Origin: Apostichopus japonicus
Lineage: Eukaryota; Echinodermata; Holothuroidea; Aspidochirotida; Stichopodidae
Assembly: GCF_037975245.1 (NCBI RefSeq)
Contig: NC_092572.1
Location: 18,020,273 to 18,084,272 of the forward strand
DNA: 64,000 bases
Direction: 5' to 3'
Numbering within the stretch: position 1 is the stretch's first letter; the number at the start of each line of letters is the position of its first letter. Both the position numbers and the translations under genes were made by a program. Under the pieces are notes generated by a model that worked only from the letters and a program-made list of their open reading frames with translations, did no database searches and had not been told where the DNA came from. Below, one piece after another: positions 1-11,854 of the stretch.

Positions 1-90
1 TTAAATTGGAAAGGGATTGTTATTTCTTGTGTCACAAATTGACCCAAAAAGTGCAACTCAATTCGAGTGAACGCACACAGCTTAACCAAG

Positions 91-175
<85 letters not shown>

Positions 176-1627
176 CTATAGCTCATGTAAATATATTTAA
201 TTGCCAAGTGATATATCTCAGGTGCACGAAAAGCATCCTGATCATAATGTTATGTATAATATCTAGTGAATAAATTAATATTTAATTGATTTCGTGCGTT
301 TACATCACTGCCTGTTATACGCGTATGTGAGTATGTATCAAACAGAATTAACGAAATTACAAAGATTTTTGTTTCACCACTCTGGTTGGGTGGCACCATG
401 TATATTAATTAAATAATAGGTCAAAATCAAGACGGCAGTGGGTAAGAATTAAATGGATCCCTCTGACACTGTAAAGAGAAGAAAACAAGTCAAAGTGAAA
501 ATATTAGAAAAATGACTATACATCAAACATACACCGTAGAAGCATAGTACTAACGTCACCTAAAACCGACTGAAGGCCAAAAAGGTGTACATGCAATGAC
601 ATCTTTACGATATCTTTACAGCACAACGAGCAGCGATGTTAGTCCAACGCATAACAATACATAGAGTACTAACAGCTGCGAATATTACTTCCCTGACACG
701 TGTGCCCATAACAACAGGTCAATAACTGCTTTCTGGTATGCCATCCTTACAGTTTCAGTGTGACTGGTAAACTATTCATGTAAACCATCCTCATCAGTGC
801 GACTGTCATTATCGGAGTAGTTAACATCGAGCAGGAAGTCCGCTGGAAGTTTCGGTTCTCTGACAGACATAATTTAGAAAAGCGATAATCCAGTCGACGG
901 GTTTTCAGCAGCATTGTAAGCATACAACACTTTCTGGCAGATGTTCGGACCATTTCCGTTTGTAGTGTACAGTTAGAGTCCGCAACAGGTCATGGAGAGG
1001 ACGATCGAACCTCTCCACTTGGCCATTTCCTTCAGGGTGATATGGGAAACTTTTTATCTTTGTTACCTCCTACATACTACATAGGGACCGAATCAGTGAT
1101 GATTCGAAATTCCTACCTTGTGCAGAGTGCACTCGCTGCGCAACTCCATACTTGGTGAACCATTCTCTGACCAATACTTTGGCTTTTGTATCCTCGGTTT
1201 GGTTCCTGGTGGCTACTGCCTGGGTATATTTTGAGAAGTCTCTGAAGCCTCTGAACAAACGGGACCTGTCACTGGCATTACAATGGCAGATCTAGCTGGA
1301 ATTCTGACCTTTCCACTTCCTGCTACTTTCACAACACCCTGGACTACTTTGACTCTTACAGGAGATGGGTGATTTGAAGGATCTTCCAAAAGTTGTGCTA
1401 ACTGTTCTGGGTGCAATGGTTAAGAACATTCATTCCAGTTGACGTAGATCCTGGTTTGGCTAATCTAACTACCAGAATGCCCCCAACTTGAACATCTGAC
1501 TTGAACATCTGACTTGAACATCTGACAGAAGGAAACCGGTATAAGAAATTTTCGTACTGCTGACAGCTCCAAGGTTTAACCAGTTAAACTGGTCCAATGG
1601 AAGGTGCCCAAAATACTCCTAAAAGGT
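1..1627 (-). mobile_element. Ty3/gypsy retrotransposon fragment, copy 1
   Basis: Minus-strand reading gives broken pieces of gypsy Pol. Around 1213-1416 lies a segment with VRIPARSAIVMPVTG, the linker between protease and RT. It runs straight into integrase core at 1070-1240 (FSKYTQAV, VLVREWFTKYG, then HSAQGRNFES), and 960-1030 reads GNGQVERFDRPLHDLL, which carries the catalytic Glu of the DDE triad. The second Asp, normally in SDQG, is Ala. RT and RNase H are absent. Stops and frame breaks make it non-functional. Positions 1-1627 align with 5353-7160, and the alignment ends abruptly near 1627. The left part holds an (AT)n run at about 94-172. Confidence 0.8.
94..172. repeat. (AT)n microsatellite
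   Basis: Uninterrupted TA dinucleotides, about 79 bp, inside the gypsy-associated repeat. The paralogous copy has its own AT run at 5449-5530. Confidence 0.95.
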
Positions 1628-3673
1628 CAGTATCCCTCCCCACTCGCCCATTCCAAAATGGTGGTTCCGCCTATGCTCAAGACAATGTGAATAAGAGCTA
1701 TACTATCAAGTGGTATATTGTGTCAGTTCTGTGGTGTTTTCATGTAGGCTGGTCCCGAATGTACATATATTAGGTGATGTCTCTACTTGTGTCGCAGTGG
1801 GTGTCATGATCCAGCCATCTTTAACTAGATATCAAGTGCGTGGAACTCACTAAGTTTCCTTACCTCATTTTCTAGTCCTAAAGCGGCTTATCTATATTAT
1901 ATCAACTATACAAGCAAAGACCCATGGCTCGAGTCACACTTGTATATTCTAACAGTGCATAGTGGAAGGGTTTGTAGACATCCAACTATATAATAGGCAG
2001 ACTCTTGCAGTAGAGAATGACGTACATCCCTCCGACTTTCGGTATTTCAATGTGACGTCAGTGATTCCCCATCTCTCAGACGTATACCGTACTATTACCA
2101 ATAACCCTTGTATACTAACTTGCGTCTTCCATACAATTTTAGGAAAACTGATTGAGGGTTTGTCTAATTTATGGTTGACATGACATTCGAGTGTATAAAG
2201 TTCTAGGATTCATATCTCATTTAGAGGTCGACTTTGGCACTACCTCATCGAGCCAATTTGTACAATGTGTAAGAAGTTGTTATACAACACCTAATTATAT
2301 TCCGGCCATTTGATTGGTCAATTTTTTCGTCGATTGCATGCAAAATCCGCTCTATTGCACTATATGAAATAGAACCATGTGTTATACTTTTTTGATAGCA
2401 CTTTTTTCAATGGTAAGAGAGCAGGGAACCTGTCTGTTCAAAACAATTTGTTGCATGAGTGCATTTTACATTCAATTATATCCAAATTTGAAGGTGTTGT
2501 ATAAAACAAATAATGAACATTCCATCTTTCAACTCATGAAATATTTGCACTATTGCACTCATAACCATTTATTATTTGTATATTATTACACAAGGACGTT
2601 GATGAATTCCATCTACTTTGAAAGAAAAAAACCCAAAAGCAGAGCATGATTCATTTTGAAGTCATGTCGATAACTGAATAAGGTAACTACCAGTACAAAG
2701 TATCAACTTGTTTCTTGATAGAGTACTGTGAAGCCCATTTGAGGTTTACGTGTTGAATGCTGTTCAAACTACTTGACATTCAAATTAGAAGAAACCTGTC
2801 ATTGTTCATCGGAATGTCAGCCCATTGACTATTAGAACTAATAGAATGAACAAACCAGAGGTTTGAAGGCAAACTTACGGAAAAGAAATTGTAGTAAATA
2901 TTTATGTCATAATAAATGAGTTTTGTGATTTTGCATTTGATAATAAAATAAAATCGAGATCACTGTGAAGACAACATGGGACTCAAATTAATCTATCACG
3001 TGTTTACTAAAGTAAGATAAATGATACCATGCAGTGTGAAAATTAATAAAAATTAGTTAACATGAGTTCATACTACTTATACATACTTATACATACTACT
3101 TGATACTACTATTCATAACCATTTACGATCAGAACTAACTTCGATCGTCCGTTATACAGCGATTTGCCGCACGTCAGCCTATAATATGAGAAGCACATAC
3201 AGCAGTTTACTGATGATTGTTACTGTAAACATATTGTACGCAGGGGCGTAGAAAGCCAAGTTCTGCTCCATGGGGGCAATTGTCATCGGTCCTCCTTTTT
3301 GAGGTCTTCAGTTTTCCTTATTTATAAATATAATATGAACATTAAAATACAATTATAATACACTGTTCCCATACTTTCTATGTTCCCGTATCTACCGAAC
3401 CCCCCCCCCCCCCTCCTCCGCCTCTCCTACCACCTCTCGCCAGGACTATATGTGATGAGAGAATAATGCGGAACCTAATGAAACGAAATGAGATATGAGA
3501 CTTTCTGTGTATGTACCAAGACAATGTAAACAAGGAACATTTAACAAAACAGAGTGACAATGAAATAATTGTTATTGTAGAATCATATGAAGAATTCTGC
3601 TGTTCATAAGGAATATCAACCCTTTTGTATTTTGATATTCATAACAATGGAAACAAACGAGGACGACATACTT
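1628..3673. other. Intergenic, no gene recognised
   Basis: AT-rich DNA downstream of GPCR1. Short ORFs at 1962-2183 and 2377-2649 have no recognisable motif and look like chance. A poly-C run lies near 3400-3415. At 3241 the sequence starts with CAGGGGCGTAG, which resembles a hAT-type terminus, but no matching end was found. Confidence 0.6.
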
Positions 3674-4771
3674 TTATTCACTGATATTGATTTTCACTGA
3701 CGACATGGATCGTGTCAGGTTGATACTTCCGGTTTCATCTGTATCAGGGCTGGCAGAGTTCTGTTCGGGCTTGTTGCCTTGGAAACAACCACAGTCTTCC
3801 CGTATTTGCTTGTAGGCTATTCTAAATTGATGGTTACGCCATCCATAAATGATAGGATTCATGAAAGAGCTGATATAAGTTAACATCTCACAAAAAGTTT
3901 GAACAGCCAAGAGTGATTTCAGATCTTTCGCAAGATAAATTTCGAAAATATTCTTAAAACTGTGTGGTAACCAAAAGATTGTGAAAGAACCAAGAACAAA
4001 AGCGCTGGTAATTGTTGTGCGCGTGCGCATTTTCCACTGAACAGACTTGGCCCTCTGAGACCTGCTGTTCGATACAGCATCCTTTCTGAGGTAAGCGATG
4101 TAGAAGATTCTCACATACGCAATAATCAGTAATAGTAGCCACAAAGGTATTACGAATGCTGCAACGAGCGCGTGAATTGTTAGTATCGGGGCATCGTACT
4201 GTTCCAGTTCACACACCCATTGGTTTGGATCGCTACCGAAACTCCAAACTGGTAACGTACCGAAACAAAAACCGAATGCGACACAAAAGATGATGATTTT
4301 AGTCGTCTTCTGTCGTGTCATGATGACGTGATATCGCAACGGACGAGATATTGCGATATATCGATCGACGGTTATCGCTAACAACATGCACATAGAAGTG
4401 GCACACAAAACAAACGCTGGTAGAAAGAGATAAGAACGCGAATTAGCGTGGCACGTAGTCTCACTAATAATCAATCTATTTGATATCGCCAATGGCATGG
4501 CGACCAATCCGGTAAGAAAGTCGACTATCGCTAAGGCAAAAATATAATAGTTGTTGACTTTGCGTACTTTCTTGAAGCGAATAAATGTCGTCAGCACCAA
4601 AGCATTGCCCGACACACACAACAATATTACGGGAATGTACACAGCGACGTATATAATGCTTCCAGTAATAGGCAATCTCAGTGATACAGACTGACCCTCC
4701 ATATGCGAAGTATTATTTGAGAAATTCATCATGTTTCCGAACTTCTTAATAATTTGGATAACAAATTGCAA
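3674..4771 (-). CDS. Class A (rhodopsin-like) GPCR 1
   Basis: Intronless receptor of 365 residues with seven predicted membrane helices: TM1 39-64 (GN motif, N56), TM2 75-97 (LAIVD, D84), TM3 112-136 ending in DRY (136-138), TM4 157-176, TM5 196-222 (P209, Y219), TM6 253-278 (FWLP at 266-269), TM7 285-309 (NPIIY 305-309). Cys107 and Cys187 are placed to form the TM3-ECL2 disulfide, and Cys327/329 after helix 8 could be palmitoylated. Sequons N16, N19 and N20 lie before TM1. TM3 has no acidic residue before DRY, so the aminergic ligand Asp is missing and the ligand is unknown. The start is probably the internal Met at residue 14 (ATG at 4732), because MMNF(S/A)NNTS is shared by all paralogues while upstream residues vary. 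Residue 163 in TM4 is Cys where GPCR2 and 3 have Trp. TM6 FWLP replaces CWLP of GPCR4/5. Confidence 0.93.
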   Translation of the reverse strand: MQFVIQIIKKFGNMMNFSNNTSHMEGQSVSLRLPITGSIIYVAVYIPVILLCVSGNALVLTTFIRFKKVRKVNNYYIFALAIVDFLTGLVAMPLAISNRLIISETTCHANSRSYLFLPAFVLCATSMCMLLAITVDRYIAISRPLRYHVIMTRQKTTKIIIFCVAFGFCFGTLPVWSFGSDPNQWVCELEQYDAPILTIHALVAAFVIPLWLLLLIIAYVRIFYIAYLRKDAVSNSRSQRAKSVQWKMRTRTTITSAFVLGSFTIFWLPHSFKNIFEIYLAKDLKSLLAVQTFCEMLTYISSFMNPIIYGWRNHQFRIAYKQIREDCGCFQGNKPEQNSASPDTDETGSINLTRSMSSVKINISE

Positions 4772-5230
4772 CCAAGGAGTTTATGTTCAAAAAGAATGCG
4801 AGTTCTAAATGTAATTTAGTTTTATCTTCGACAAACATATAAGCAAGTACCGTAAGCTACCCGCACTTTTTCTCCAAAATTTGTATGACCAAAATAAGCC
4901 CTACTCGCAACGAGGGTGAATGTGCTTCACTTCTTATTATTGGTAATCTGCAACTGACGTATAAACCACTTTAATTTCACAATATAGCAAGTTATCGTAA
5001 AATTTTGTAGGAAAGTCACTTCCCACTGCTATATTTCAAAGTATTGGGTTTTCTTCAACTGAAAGGTTATATAGACATTAGTCTAAATCAACCAATCAGT
5101 TATCTCTGCAACACAGACGATATTCATAACCGTCTGTGTTGCATCTTTTACCAGATGTCCTTTTCTTTTAGTATCTTATGAACAAAATGAATATTTTATG
5201 CAGAATAACAGGCACCAGTGGTTTTATACA
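4772..5230. other. 5' flank of GPCR1
   Basis: The stretch around 4840-4960 (ATATAAGCAAGTACC, then CCCTACTCGCAACGAGG) resembles the flanks upstream of GPCR4 and GPCR5 (33230-33330 and 34720-34810). It does not resemble the flanks of GPCR2 and GPCR3. No core promoter can be called with certainty. Confidence 0.5.
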
Positions 5231-5239
5231 AGTTATAAC

Positions 5240-5447
5240 TAGATATTAAACATAACATTATGATCATGATGCTTTCGTGCATCTGAGATATATCACTTAG
5301 CAATTAAATATATTTGATAATTATAATAAACTAAGTTACATGAGCTATCGTATTAAAATTGGAAAGGGATTGTTATTTCTTGTGTCACGAATTGACCCCC
5401 CAAAAAAGTGCAACTCAACTCGATTGAACGCACCAAGCTTAACTACG

Positions 5448-5520
<73 letters not shown>

Positions 5521-5750
5521 ATATATATTCACGTGGTTAGCTGTGTGTGTTTAATCGAATTTAATCGAATTTAATTGCACTTTTGGGGGGTCAATTCGTG
5601 ACACAAGTAATAACAATCCCTTTTCAATTTTAATACAATAGCTCATGTAATTTAGTTTATTATAATTATCAAATATATTTAATTGCTAAGTGATATATCT
5701 CAGGTGCACGGAAAGCATCATGATCATAATGTTATGTTTAATATCTAGTG
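5240..5750. repeat. Long inverted repeat around an AT microsatellite
   Basis: The left arm at about 5240-5448 is the reverse complement, with few mismatches, of the right arm at about 5531-5750. For example TGACACAAG at 5603 onward mirrors CTTGTGTCAC near 5380, and TGAGATATATCACTTAGC mirrors GCTAAGTGATATATCTCA. The centre is (AT)n at 5449-5530. The right arm is the terminal part of the gypsy-associated repeat (copy 2), so the left arm looks like an inverted partial copy. Confidence 0.85.
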
Positions 5751-7562
5751 AATAAATTAATATTTAATTGATTTCGTGCGCTTACATCACTGCCTGTTAT
5801 ATGCGTATGTGAGTATGTATCAAACAGAATTAACGAAATTACAAAGATTTTTGTTTCACCACTCTGGTTGGATGGCACCATGTATATTAGTTAAATAATA
5901 GGTCAAAATCAAGACGGCAGTGGGTAAGAATTAAATAGATCCCTCTTACACTGTAAAGAGAAGAAAACAAGTAACATTGAAAATATTAGAAAAATGACTA
6001 TACATCAAACATACACCGTAGAAGCATAGTATTAACGTCACCTAAAACAAACTGAAGGCCAAAAAGGTGTACATGCAATGACATCTTTACAATATCTTAA
6101 CAGCACAACGAGCAGCGGTGTTAGTCCAACGCATAACAATACATAGAGTACTAGCAGCTGCGAATATTACTTCCCTGACACGTGTGCCCATAACAACAGG
6201 TCAATAACTGCTTTCTGGTATGCCATCCTTACAGTTTCAGTGTGACTGGTAAAATATTCATGTAAACCATCCTCATCAGTGCGACTGTCATTATCGGAGT
6301 TAACATTGAGCAGGAAGTCCGCTGGAAGTTTCAGTTCTCTAACAGACATAATTTAGAAAGGCGATAATCCAGTCGACGGGTGTTCAGCAGCACTGTATGC
6401 ATACAACACTTTCTGGCAGATGTTCGGACCATCTCCGTTTGTGGTTTGCAAGTAGAGTCCTCAACAGGTCGAGTCCTCAACAGGTCATGGAGAGTACGAT
6501 CAAACCTCTACACCTGGCCATTGCCTTCAGGGTGATATTGGGAACCGTTTTATCTTTGTGACCTCCTACATACCACACAGGGACCGAATCAGTGATAATT
6601 CGAAATTCCTACCTTGTGCAGAGTGCAGTCGCTGCAGAACTCCATACTTGGTGAACCATTCTCTGACCATACTTTGGCTGTTGTACCCGCGGTTTGGTTC
6701 CTGGTGGCTACTGCCTGTGTATATTTGGAGAAGTCTCTGAAACCGCTGAACAAATGGGACCTGTCACTGGCAATACAATGGCAGATCTAGCTGGAATTCT
6801 GACCTTTCCCCTTCCTGCTACTTTCACAACACCCTGGACTACTTTGGCTCTTACAGGAGACTGGTGAGTTGAAGGGAGTTCCAAAAGTTGTGCTAGCTGT
6901 TCTAAGCTGCAATGCTTAAGAACATTCATTCCAACTGACGTAGATCCTGGTTTGGCTAATCTAACTACCAGAATGCCCCCAACTTGAACATCTGACTTGA
7001 ACATCTGACTTGAACATCTGACTTGAACATCTGATTTGAACATCTGATAGAAAGAAACCGGTATAAGGAATGACTATATTTTTGACAGCTCCTAGGTTCA
7101 ACCAGTTAAACTGCTCCAATGGAAGGTGCCCAAGATACTTCTAAAAGGTCTGCTCAGGTATTATACTGACCTGAGAACCTGTATCTTTTACAGCCTCTAT
7201 CTATACGTCTGCCAATTTAACCGCCACAATCGGCCTGTTTCCCACCAATGCTGTCTCTTAAATTGAGCCTAACTCTAACCTGTTTTCACCCAGTATATGG
7301 GTCCTGTCGCTGGGTGGTTCTAGTTTGACGCACTAGAGCTTACCACTACAGTACTGGGACATTCACTGGCGTAGTGACCCATCTCCTGGCACCTCCTGCA
7401 CTTTATTTCTGACTTGCCACGTTTCGGTCTTTTGGTGAATGTTCCCTTCCTGGCAGCTTGGTTCTCCAATCTCTCAAACCGTGTGTTGAAATCAAGCTTT
7501 AACGGGTTCAGCTTGTTTTGACAAATTCCATGCAAGATCATGCAAGGTAACGGCGGGCACAA
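5353..7562 (-). mobile_element. Ty3/gypsy retrotransposon fragment, copy 2 (RT deleted)
   Basis: On the minus strand the order is Gag zinc knuckle at 7320-7562 (CRRCQEMGHYASEC, a C-X2-C-X4-H-X4-C box), a protease-like region about 7060-7290, the protease-RT linker at 6708-7043 (VRIPARSAIVLPVTG), then directly integrase core at about 6560-6735 and integrase C-terminal remnants at 6167-6540. The reverse transcriptase and RNase H are missing. The linker-to-integrase junction is the same as in copy 1, so this deletion predates their separation. Frame breaks are many. A short direct repeat with ACTTGAACATCTG units lies at 6983-7040. Confidence 0.8.
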
Positions 7563-8354
7563 AATTCATTTACATAATTCGTATCGGCCGACAAAATCAG
7601 TTGCAATCAGTCTAGATTGTAGGTACATCTCTTTTATTTTTATTTTTTTTTATATTTTCTTCAGAAATGATCCTCTAAATATGAGATATTCATCAATGAA
7701 AATTGATTGGACATGTTTTCTCCAGCACACATGTAGTCGGTTCCACAGATGTTTTACAAAACTCAATACCAAAGACATAAAACTGTAATGATCTCAAATA
7801 AGAATAATTTTGGTTTAATTGTTCAAGAAAAAAATGGTTTAAGATGTCATTCAATGTTGTTTTGGTTTGTATAACGTGACAAGACCATACTTTGGTAGAG
7901 TTATTGTAATCTCATTAAAACAGTGGATTAATATGAATATTTGGTTTCGATGATAATCGTAACCTTTTTCGTCATGCAGACGGATGGGTGGCTGCGTGCA
8001 GGTGTGTGTGTGTAAGTTGACAACTACCCTCAACCGCGGTCGAAAATTTTATGACACACCCGACAATCGTGGACGCCTCGGGAAACGTTGACCGTTCCGA
8101 TTACTAAAACCACGGGAACAGTATATTTTGGACCTAATAGTGGCGCATTAAATTATTCCGTACTTGAATTGTTGGTCCGCGATTGAACCGTACAATGTAT
8201 ATTGCAGTGTATCCAGTGTGCATGCTATGTCTGCCAGTAGTACAATGTGTATCCACAGCGCCCTGAAACACCAAGTGCAAAACCACCAAAGAGAAGAAAT
8301 TACATCAAAGAAGGGAGATGTTGCCCGAATTTGGCCTAACCAATATAACTTCAG
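7563..8354. other. Intergenic or intronic, no gene recognised
   Basis: No recognisable coding domain. An ORF at 8164-8400 has no family match that I know. A CAG acceptor-like site (ATAACTTCAG) ends at 8354, at the start of the following coding exon. The stretch 8030-8120 is richer in CpG than its surroundings. Confidence 0.5.
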
Positions 8355-8901
8355 ACATGTTTTAAAGCAAGTGAAGAGGAAGATGTTGCACGTTTCATGA
8401 AAGCAGAGATGATAACCAGACAGTCGGCTGAACTGCTAAATATAGTTGGAAAGCAATCTAGAGCTGTTCCAGTGTTAATGACAAACGAGTTGGCAGAAGC
8501 ATCGGATCTACTGTACCATAGTAAAGAAGCTGGTCTTTTGGGGACAGATCCGTACATTGTTGCAACATTGCACAGTGAAGGTCATATCAGAGGACCTGGT
8601 GATATTGGAACACATGCCAGGAATTATGGGGTCATCCATCCTGGGTATGTTACACCGACAAGCCTAATTCGCAAGCACATTGCGACAGTTTGCCAAATAA
8701 TGAACTTAAAGGACAATGGACTTGACATCATTGCTCGTTTCATGGAACACGACACCAGGACGCACAGAGAACACTACAGATTACTTGATCAGACGTTGCA
8801 AGTGGCAAAAGTGTCCAAAGTCTTTTTCAACATAGAGAATGGCAACCTCCAATATTTAGTTGGAAAGAGCCTGGATGAAATCCAAATACAGCCTGATGAA
8901 G
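8355..8901 (+). CDS. Tyrosine-recombinase-like exon (partial gene)
   Basis: An open frame runs from an acceptor-like CAG (8352-8354) through the residues SEEEDVARFM and the Met at 8397 to a donor-like GATGAAG|GTAATA at 8901/8902. The C-terminal half reads TPTSLIRKHIAT, then a helix and MEHDTRTHREHYRL. This recalls the phage-integrase fold, with an Arg/His box, a GH-like His and a Tyr nucleophile. Many invertebrate and fish genomes carry multicopy genes ending in a similar AKVSK...GKSLDEI segment. The Gly of the usual GH is Glu here, and whether the Tyr is catalytic is not known. It may be an internal exon or a retroelement-derived fragment (Crypton, DIRS or a domesticated relative). No flanking exons were identified. 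Confidence 0.6.
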
Positions 8902-10714
8902 GTAATAATACTTTCTTTCTACTTACTAAAGTAAGGTAAGGGGGAGAGGTAGGATTTGTCCAGTATGGGAGAAGAATCCACCATTACACCCTTCATTACA
9001 TTATTCATCATTACATTACAGAGGCTAATTGATCTGAACACAAATTTGTCCATCTTCATTAATGCTTATCATATATCTATTAGTATATATTTTTTTCTTC
9101 ACACATTTTACCAGTCAACTTGTTCTACATTTCCTTCAAGTTAACAGATAGTTTGTTCAATAACCCTATGATATGGACTTTGTTCAATTTCCATCTGTAA
9201 GCGATTGCATCATCGTGGTTTTTTTTTGGGGGGGGGGGGCTTGATGGAGGTGAGTGTTGTACTCTAATTGAAGTTGTTATAGTTGCGAGTTCATGTTTTC
9301 AAATGAAGTTAAGTGTTTAAAGTCTAGCAAGTTGTTATTTTTTCGGCAACTAGAGTCTAGATTTCCTTTCAAGTTTATAGTAACGTTGTTGTCAGTACAA
9401 GTCTGTTGAAAAATCCTATGATATGGCCTTTTATTAGTTGCATATGCTGTGCATGCCTCGTATTGTGTTTGTTTTTAAGTTTTACCAGTGAGGAGTGTAT
9501 GCATGGGCTACTAATCGGTGTAAGAATGTGGATGTTTGGTAGTTATCAAAGTTTAAACTTTTATGGTTTTTGTTGCAAACTTCAATTTTGTTTAATTAAG
9601 TGGCGATCAAGTACAGCCTTAGTATGTGTTTAATATACCTCGCTCTTAAACATCATAGCACATGGTAGTTCATCCCATTACTTCAATTTTAAATAAAAGT
9701 TGGACTCGTGCCAATGGATTGTCAATCTGAAATTCATAGCTGATTGTTGGTGATATTGTTAGATATTAAAGGGACATTATATCTGAGCTTGTTCATGTAT
9801 TTGTTTGCATAGTTGGACAGAAATCTAATCATGTCTCCTACTCCTTGATGGTTGATGGTAGGCCTACACTTGTTGTGGATTGTATATTAAATATTGTGAA
9901 TTTTGTGATTTTTTTTGTGAAAATACTTGTGAATTTTTCATATAGAATAGTCACATTCTGCCAACTTATAGATCGGCTGTATTGGCCCAAATATATTGTT
10001 GTCATGTATCATTCATTGTAGAGTACTCTTTATAAAGCCTCTGCATTGTTCACAATACATACAAAGAAGAAGTGAGATGTGACGTCACAATGTGTCAAGT
10101 CTACTCTGTAGATATGATAAATACTTTAAGGAGATGCATTCGATGACAATACATGTGAATTGGAACAACAATTCTTACATTGTTCATTGTGCAGTACGCT
10201 GTGCATGTCATTATTCTTTGCATCGGTACAGGTCTACATCGTGAAGCTCAAACCCATCAGCCAGTTTTGAAGAGATGTTTTAGTTACTACTAGGCTTAAC
10301 ATTTGGTACACTTTAACCCCGCCACTGATTGTGTCATCATACTGCAATATTAAATTGCTGAGGCCTCATACAAACATAAATGGTAATCTGCTACGTTTAT
10401 GTACGAAAATAGACCTTTCAGCAAGGTAATACTTTCATGTTTCTCATATGCTTTGGGCAGCCATGTTTTACAAATACCTGTCATGTCCAGAGGTTGTGCA
10501 AATACTTCCCGCTTAGATTTTGGAAAACTCTCTGCTAAAATGTGCACGTCCATAATTGAATAGTATCCAGTCAAGTCCACAGTTGACATAGGGAACCTCC
10601 ACACTATAGGTTACCGTGTCCTCGTTTCGATATATATATTACGGTAGTCAGTCCCATGATAATTTCAACAGTTGAGATGTTGAAAATCACGTTCATCACT
10701 AGTGATGACTAATT
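8902..10714. other. Intergenic, no gene recognised
   Basis: AT-rich with T and G homopolymers (9220-9240). Small ORFs (8956-9144, 9406-9633, 10350-10604) show no motif. The stretch 10580-10620 carries a short match to the tandem repeat that follows (CTCCACACTATAGG). Confidence 0.6.
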
Positions 10715-11153
10715 TTGATGTTATGTGGCACTTTTCTGTTATTAACATGTACAGAAAATATGGCTTTAACAGTAGGGTGGTGGTTTGAGCTGTCACATGT
10801 TAAAAATATCTGGCATATTGAGGCTGTTCACACATGTTCCTGGTTACAGTTGGGAAAACTCCATACTATAGTGTGTCGAACTATCGAACCAATATTGGAT
10901 TGTTATAATGAAACTAACACGATTCCGTTTCAACGATTGGATATTACAGTACGTACGTGTTCACATTATGTCCACAGTTGAAATGTGGAAAATCACACAT
11001 TGGTAAATCATCGTAATTGATGACTTATATTAGTCATCAATTATGATCAATTACCAATAATGTAATGTTAATGTAACAATTATCTCTTACTTATATTGTA
11101 TACACAGAAAATATGCCTTTTACAGTAAGGTGGTGATTTGGGCTACCAAATAT

Positions 11154-11185
11154 TCCACATTACTGGCATATGCCAGTAATGTGGA
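11154..11185. repeat. 32-bp perfect palindrome
   Basis: TCCACATTACTGGCAT followed by its exact reverse complement, centred at 11169/11170. With one mismatch it extends to 11148-11191. It is found only in the middle unit of the tandem repeat. Confidence 0.95.
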
Positions 11186-11190
11186 TTATT

Positions 11191-11260
11191 TAACCAGGGA
11201 CATGTGTGCACAGAGGTCTCCATATATATGGAGACCTCTGTGCACACATGTCCCTGGTTA
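11191..11260. repeat. 70-bp perfect palindrome
   Basis: Every base from 11191 to 11225 pairs with 11226 to 11260. The arm begins TAACCAGGGACATGTGTGCA and the centre is CATATATATG. The right arm matches the homologous position of the other tandem units; the left arm does not, so it arose as a local inverted copy. Confidence 0.97.
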
Positions 11261-11854
11261 GCGTTGGGAAAACTCCATACTACAGTGTGTCCAACATCGG
11301 ATTGCATTCCCTTTGTGTCCACAATTGATATGTGTAAACTCACACTATACCCTGTCCACGATAAGATAGTCCGGTATCGCCATTATGTCCACAGTTGAAT
11401 TGTGGCATATCACATATTGGCAATAGATCATAAGCGATAACTGTTCGTAATGTTTATATTCGGCAATTTTAGGGTGGTGATTTGAGCTGTCACGTGTTGA
11501 GGTTACACAGAGGCTATGGACACATGTCCCCAGTTAGAGAGGGAAAACTCCTTACTATAATGTCTCCACTATTGGATAGAATTCCCTCTATATCCACAGT
11601 TGGTCTTTGGAAAGTACACACTTTTGTATGTCCACGATTGGATAATATAATTTTCCCGTTATGTCCACGGTTGAATGAAAAAAATGGTAATTGATCGTAG
11701 AATGATGACAAAAGATAAATAAATCAGGTATTTACCAAATATTTTATTAACAATCAAAAAAGTCCGCTTTGAAATATGTATAAAATAACATGATAAGAAG
11801 ATTTCCACACTTGTATAGTATCAACATATGGTACCCGGTTGAGGGCATTTACAT

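Larger units (their letters stand above)
10715..11710. repeat. Diverged tandem repeat, three units of about 300 bp
   Basis: Three units start near 10715, 11090 and 11450. Each has, in order, GGTGGT(G/T)(A/G)TTTG, a block with CACATGT(C/T)CC, GG(G/A)AAAACTCC(A/T)TACTA, then several TGTCCAC(A/G)(A/G)TTG motifs. The units are clearly homologous but differ by substitutions and indels. They contain no credible coding frame. Confidence 0.8.

Noticed and set aside
3241-3430. hAT-like start CAGGGGCGTAG
   Set aside because: No matching inverted end or target duplication was found within reach.
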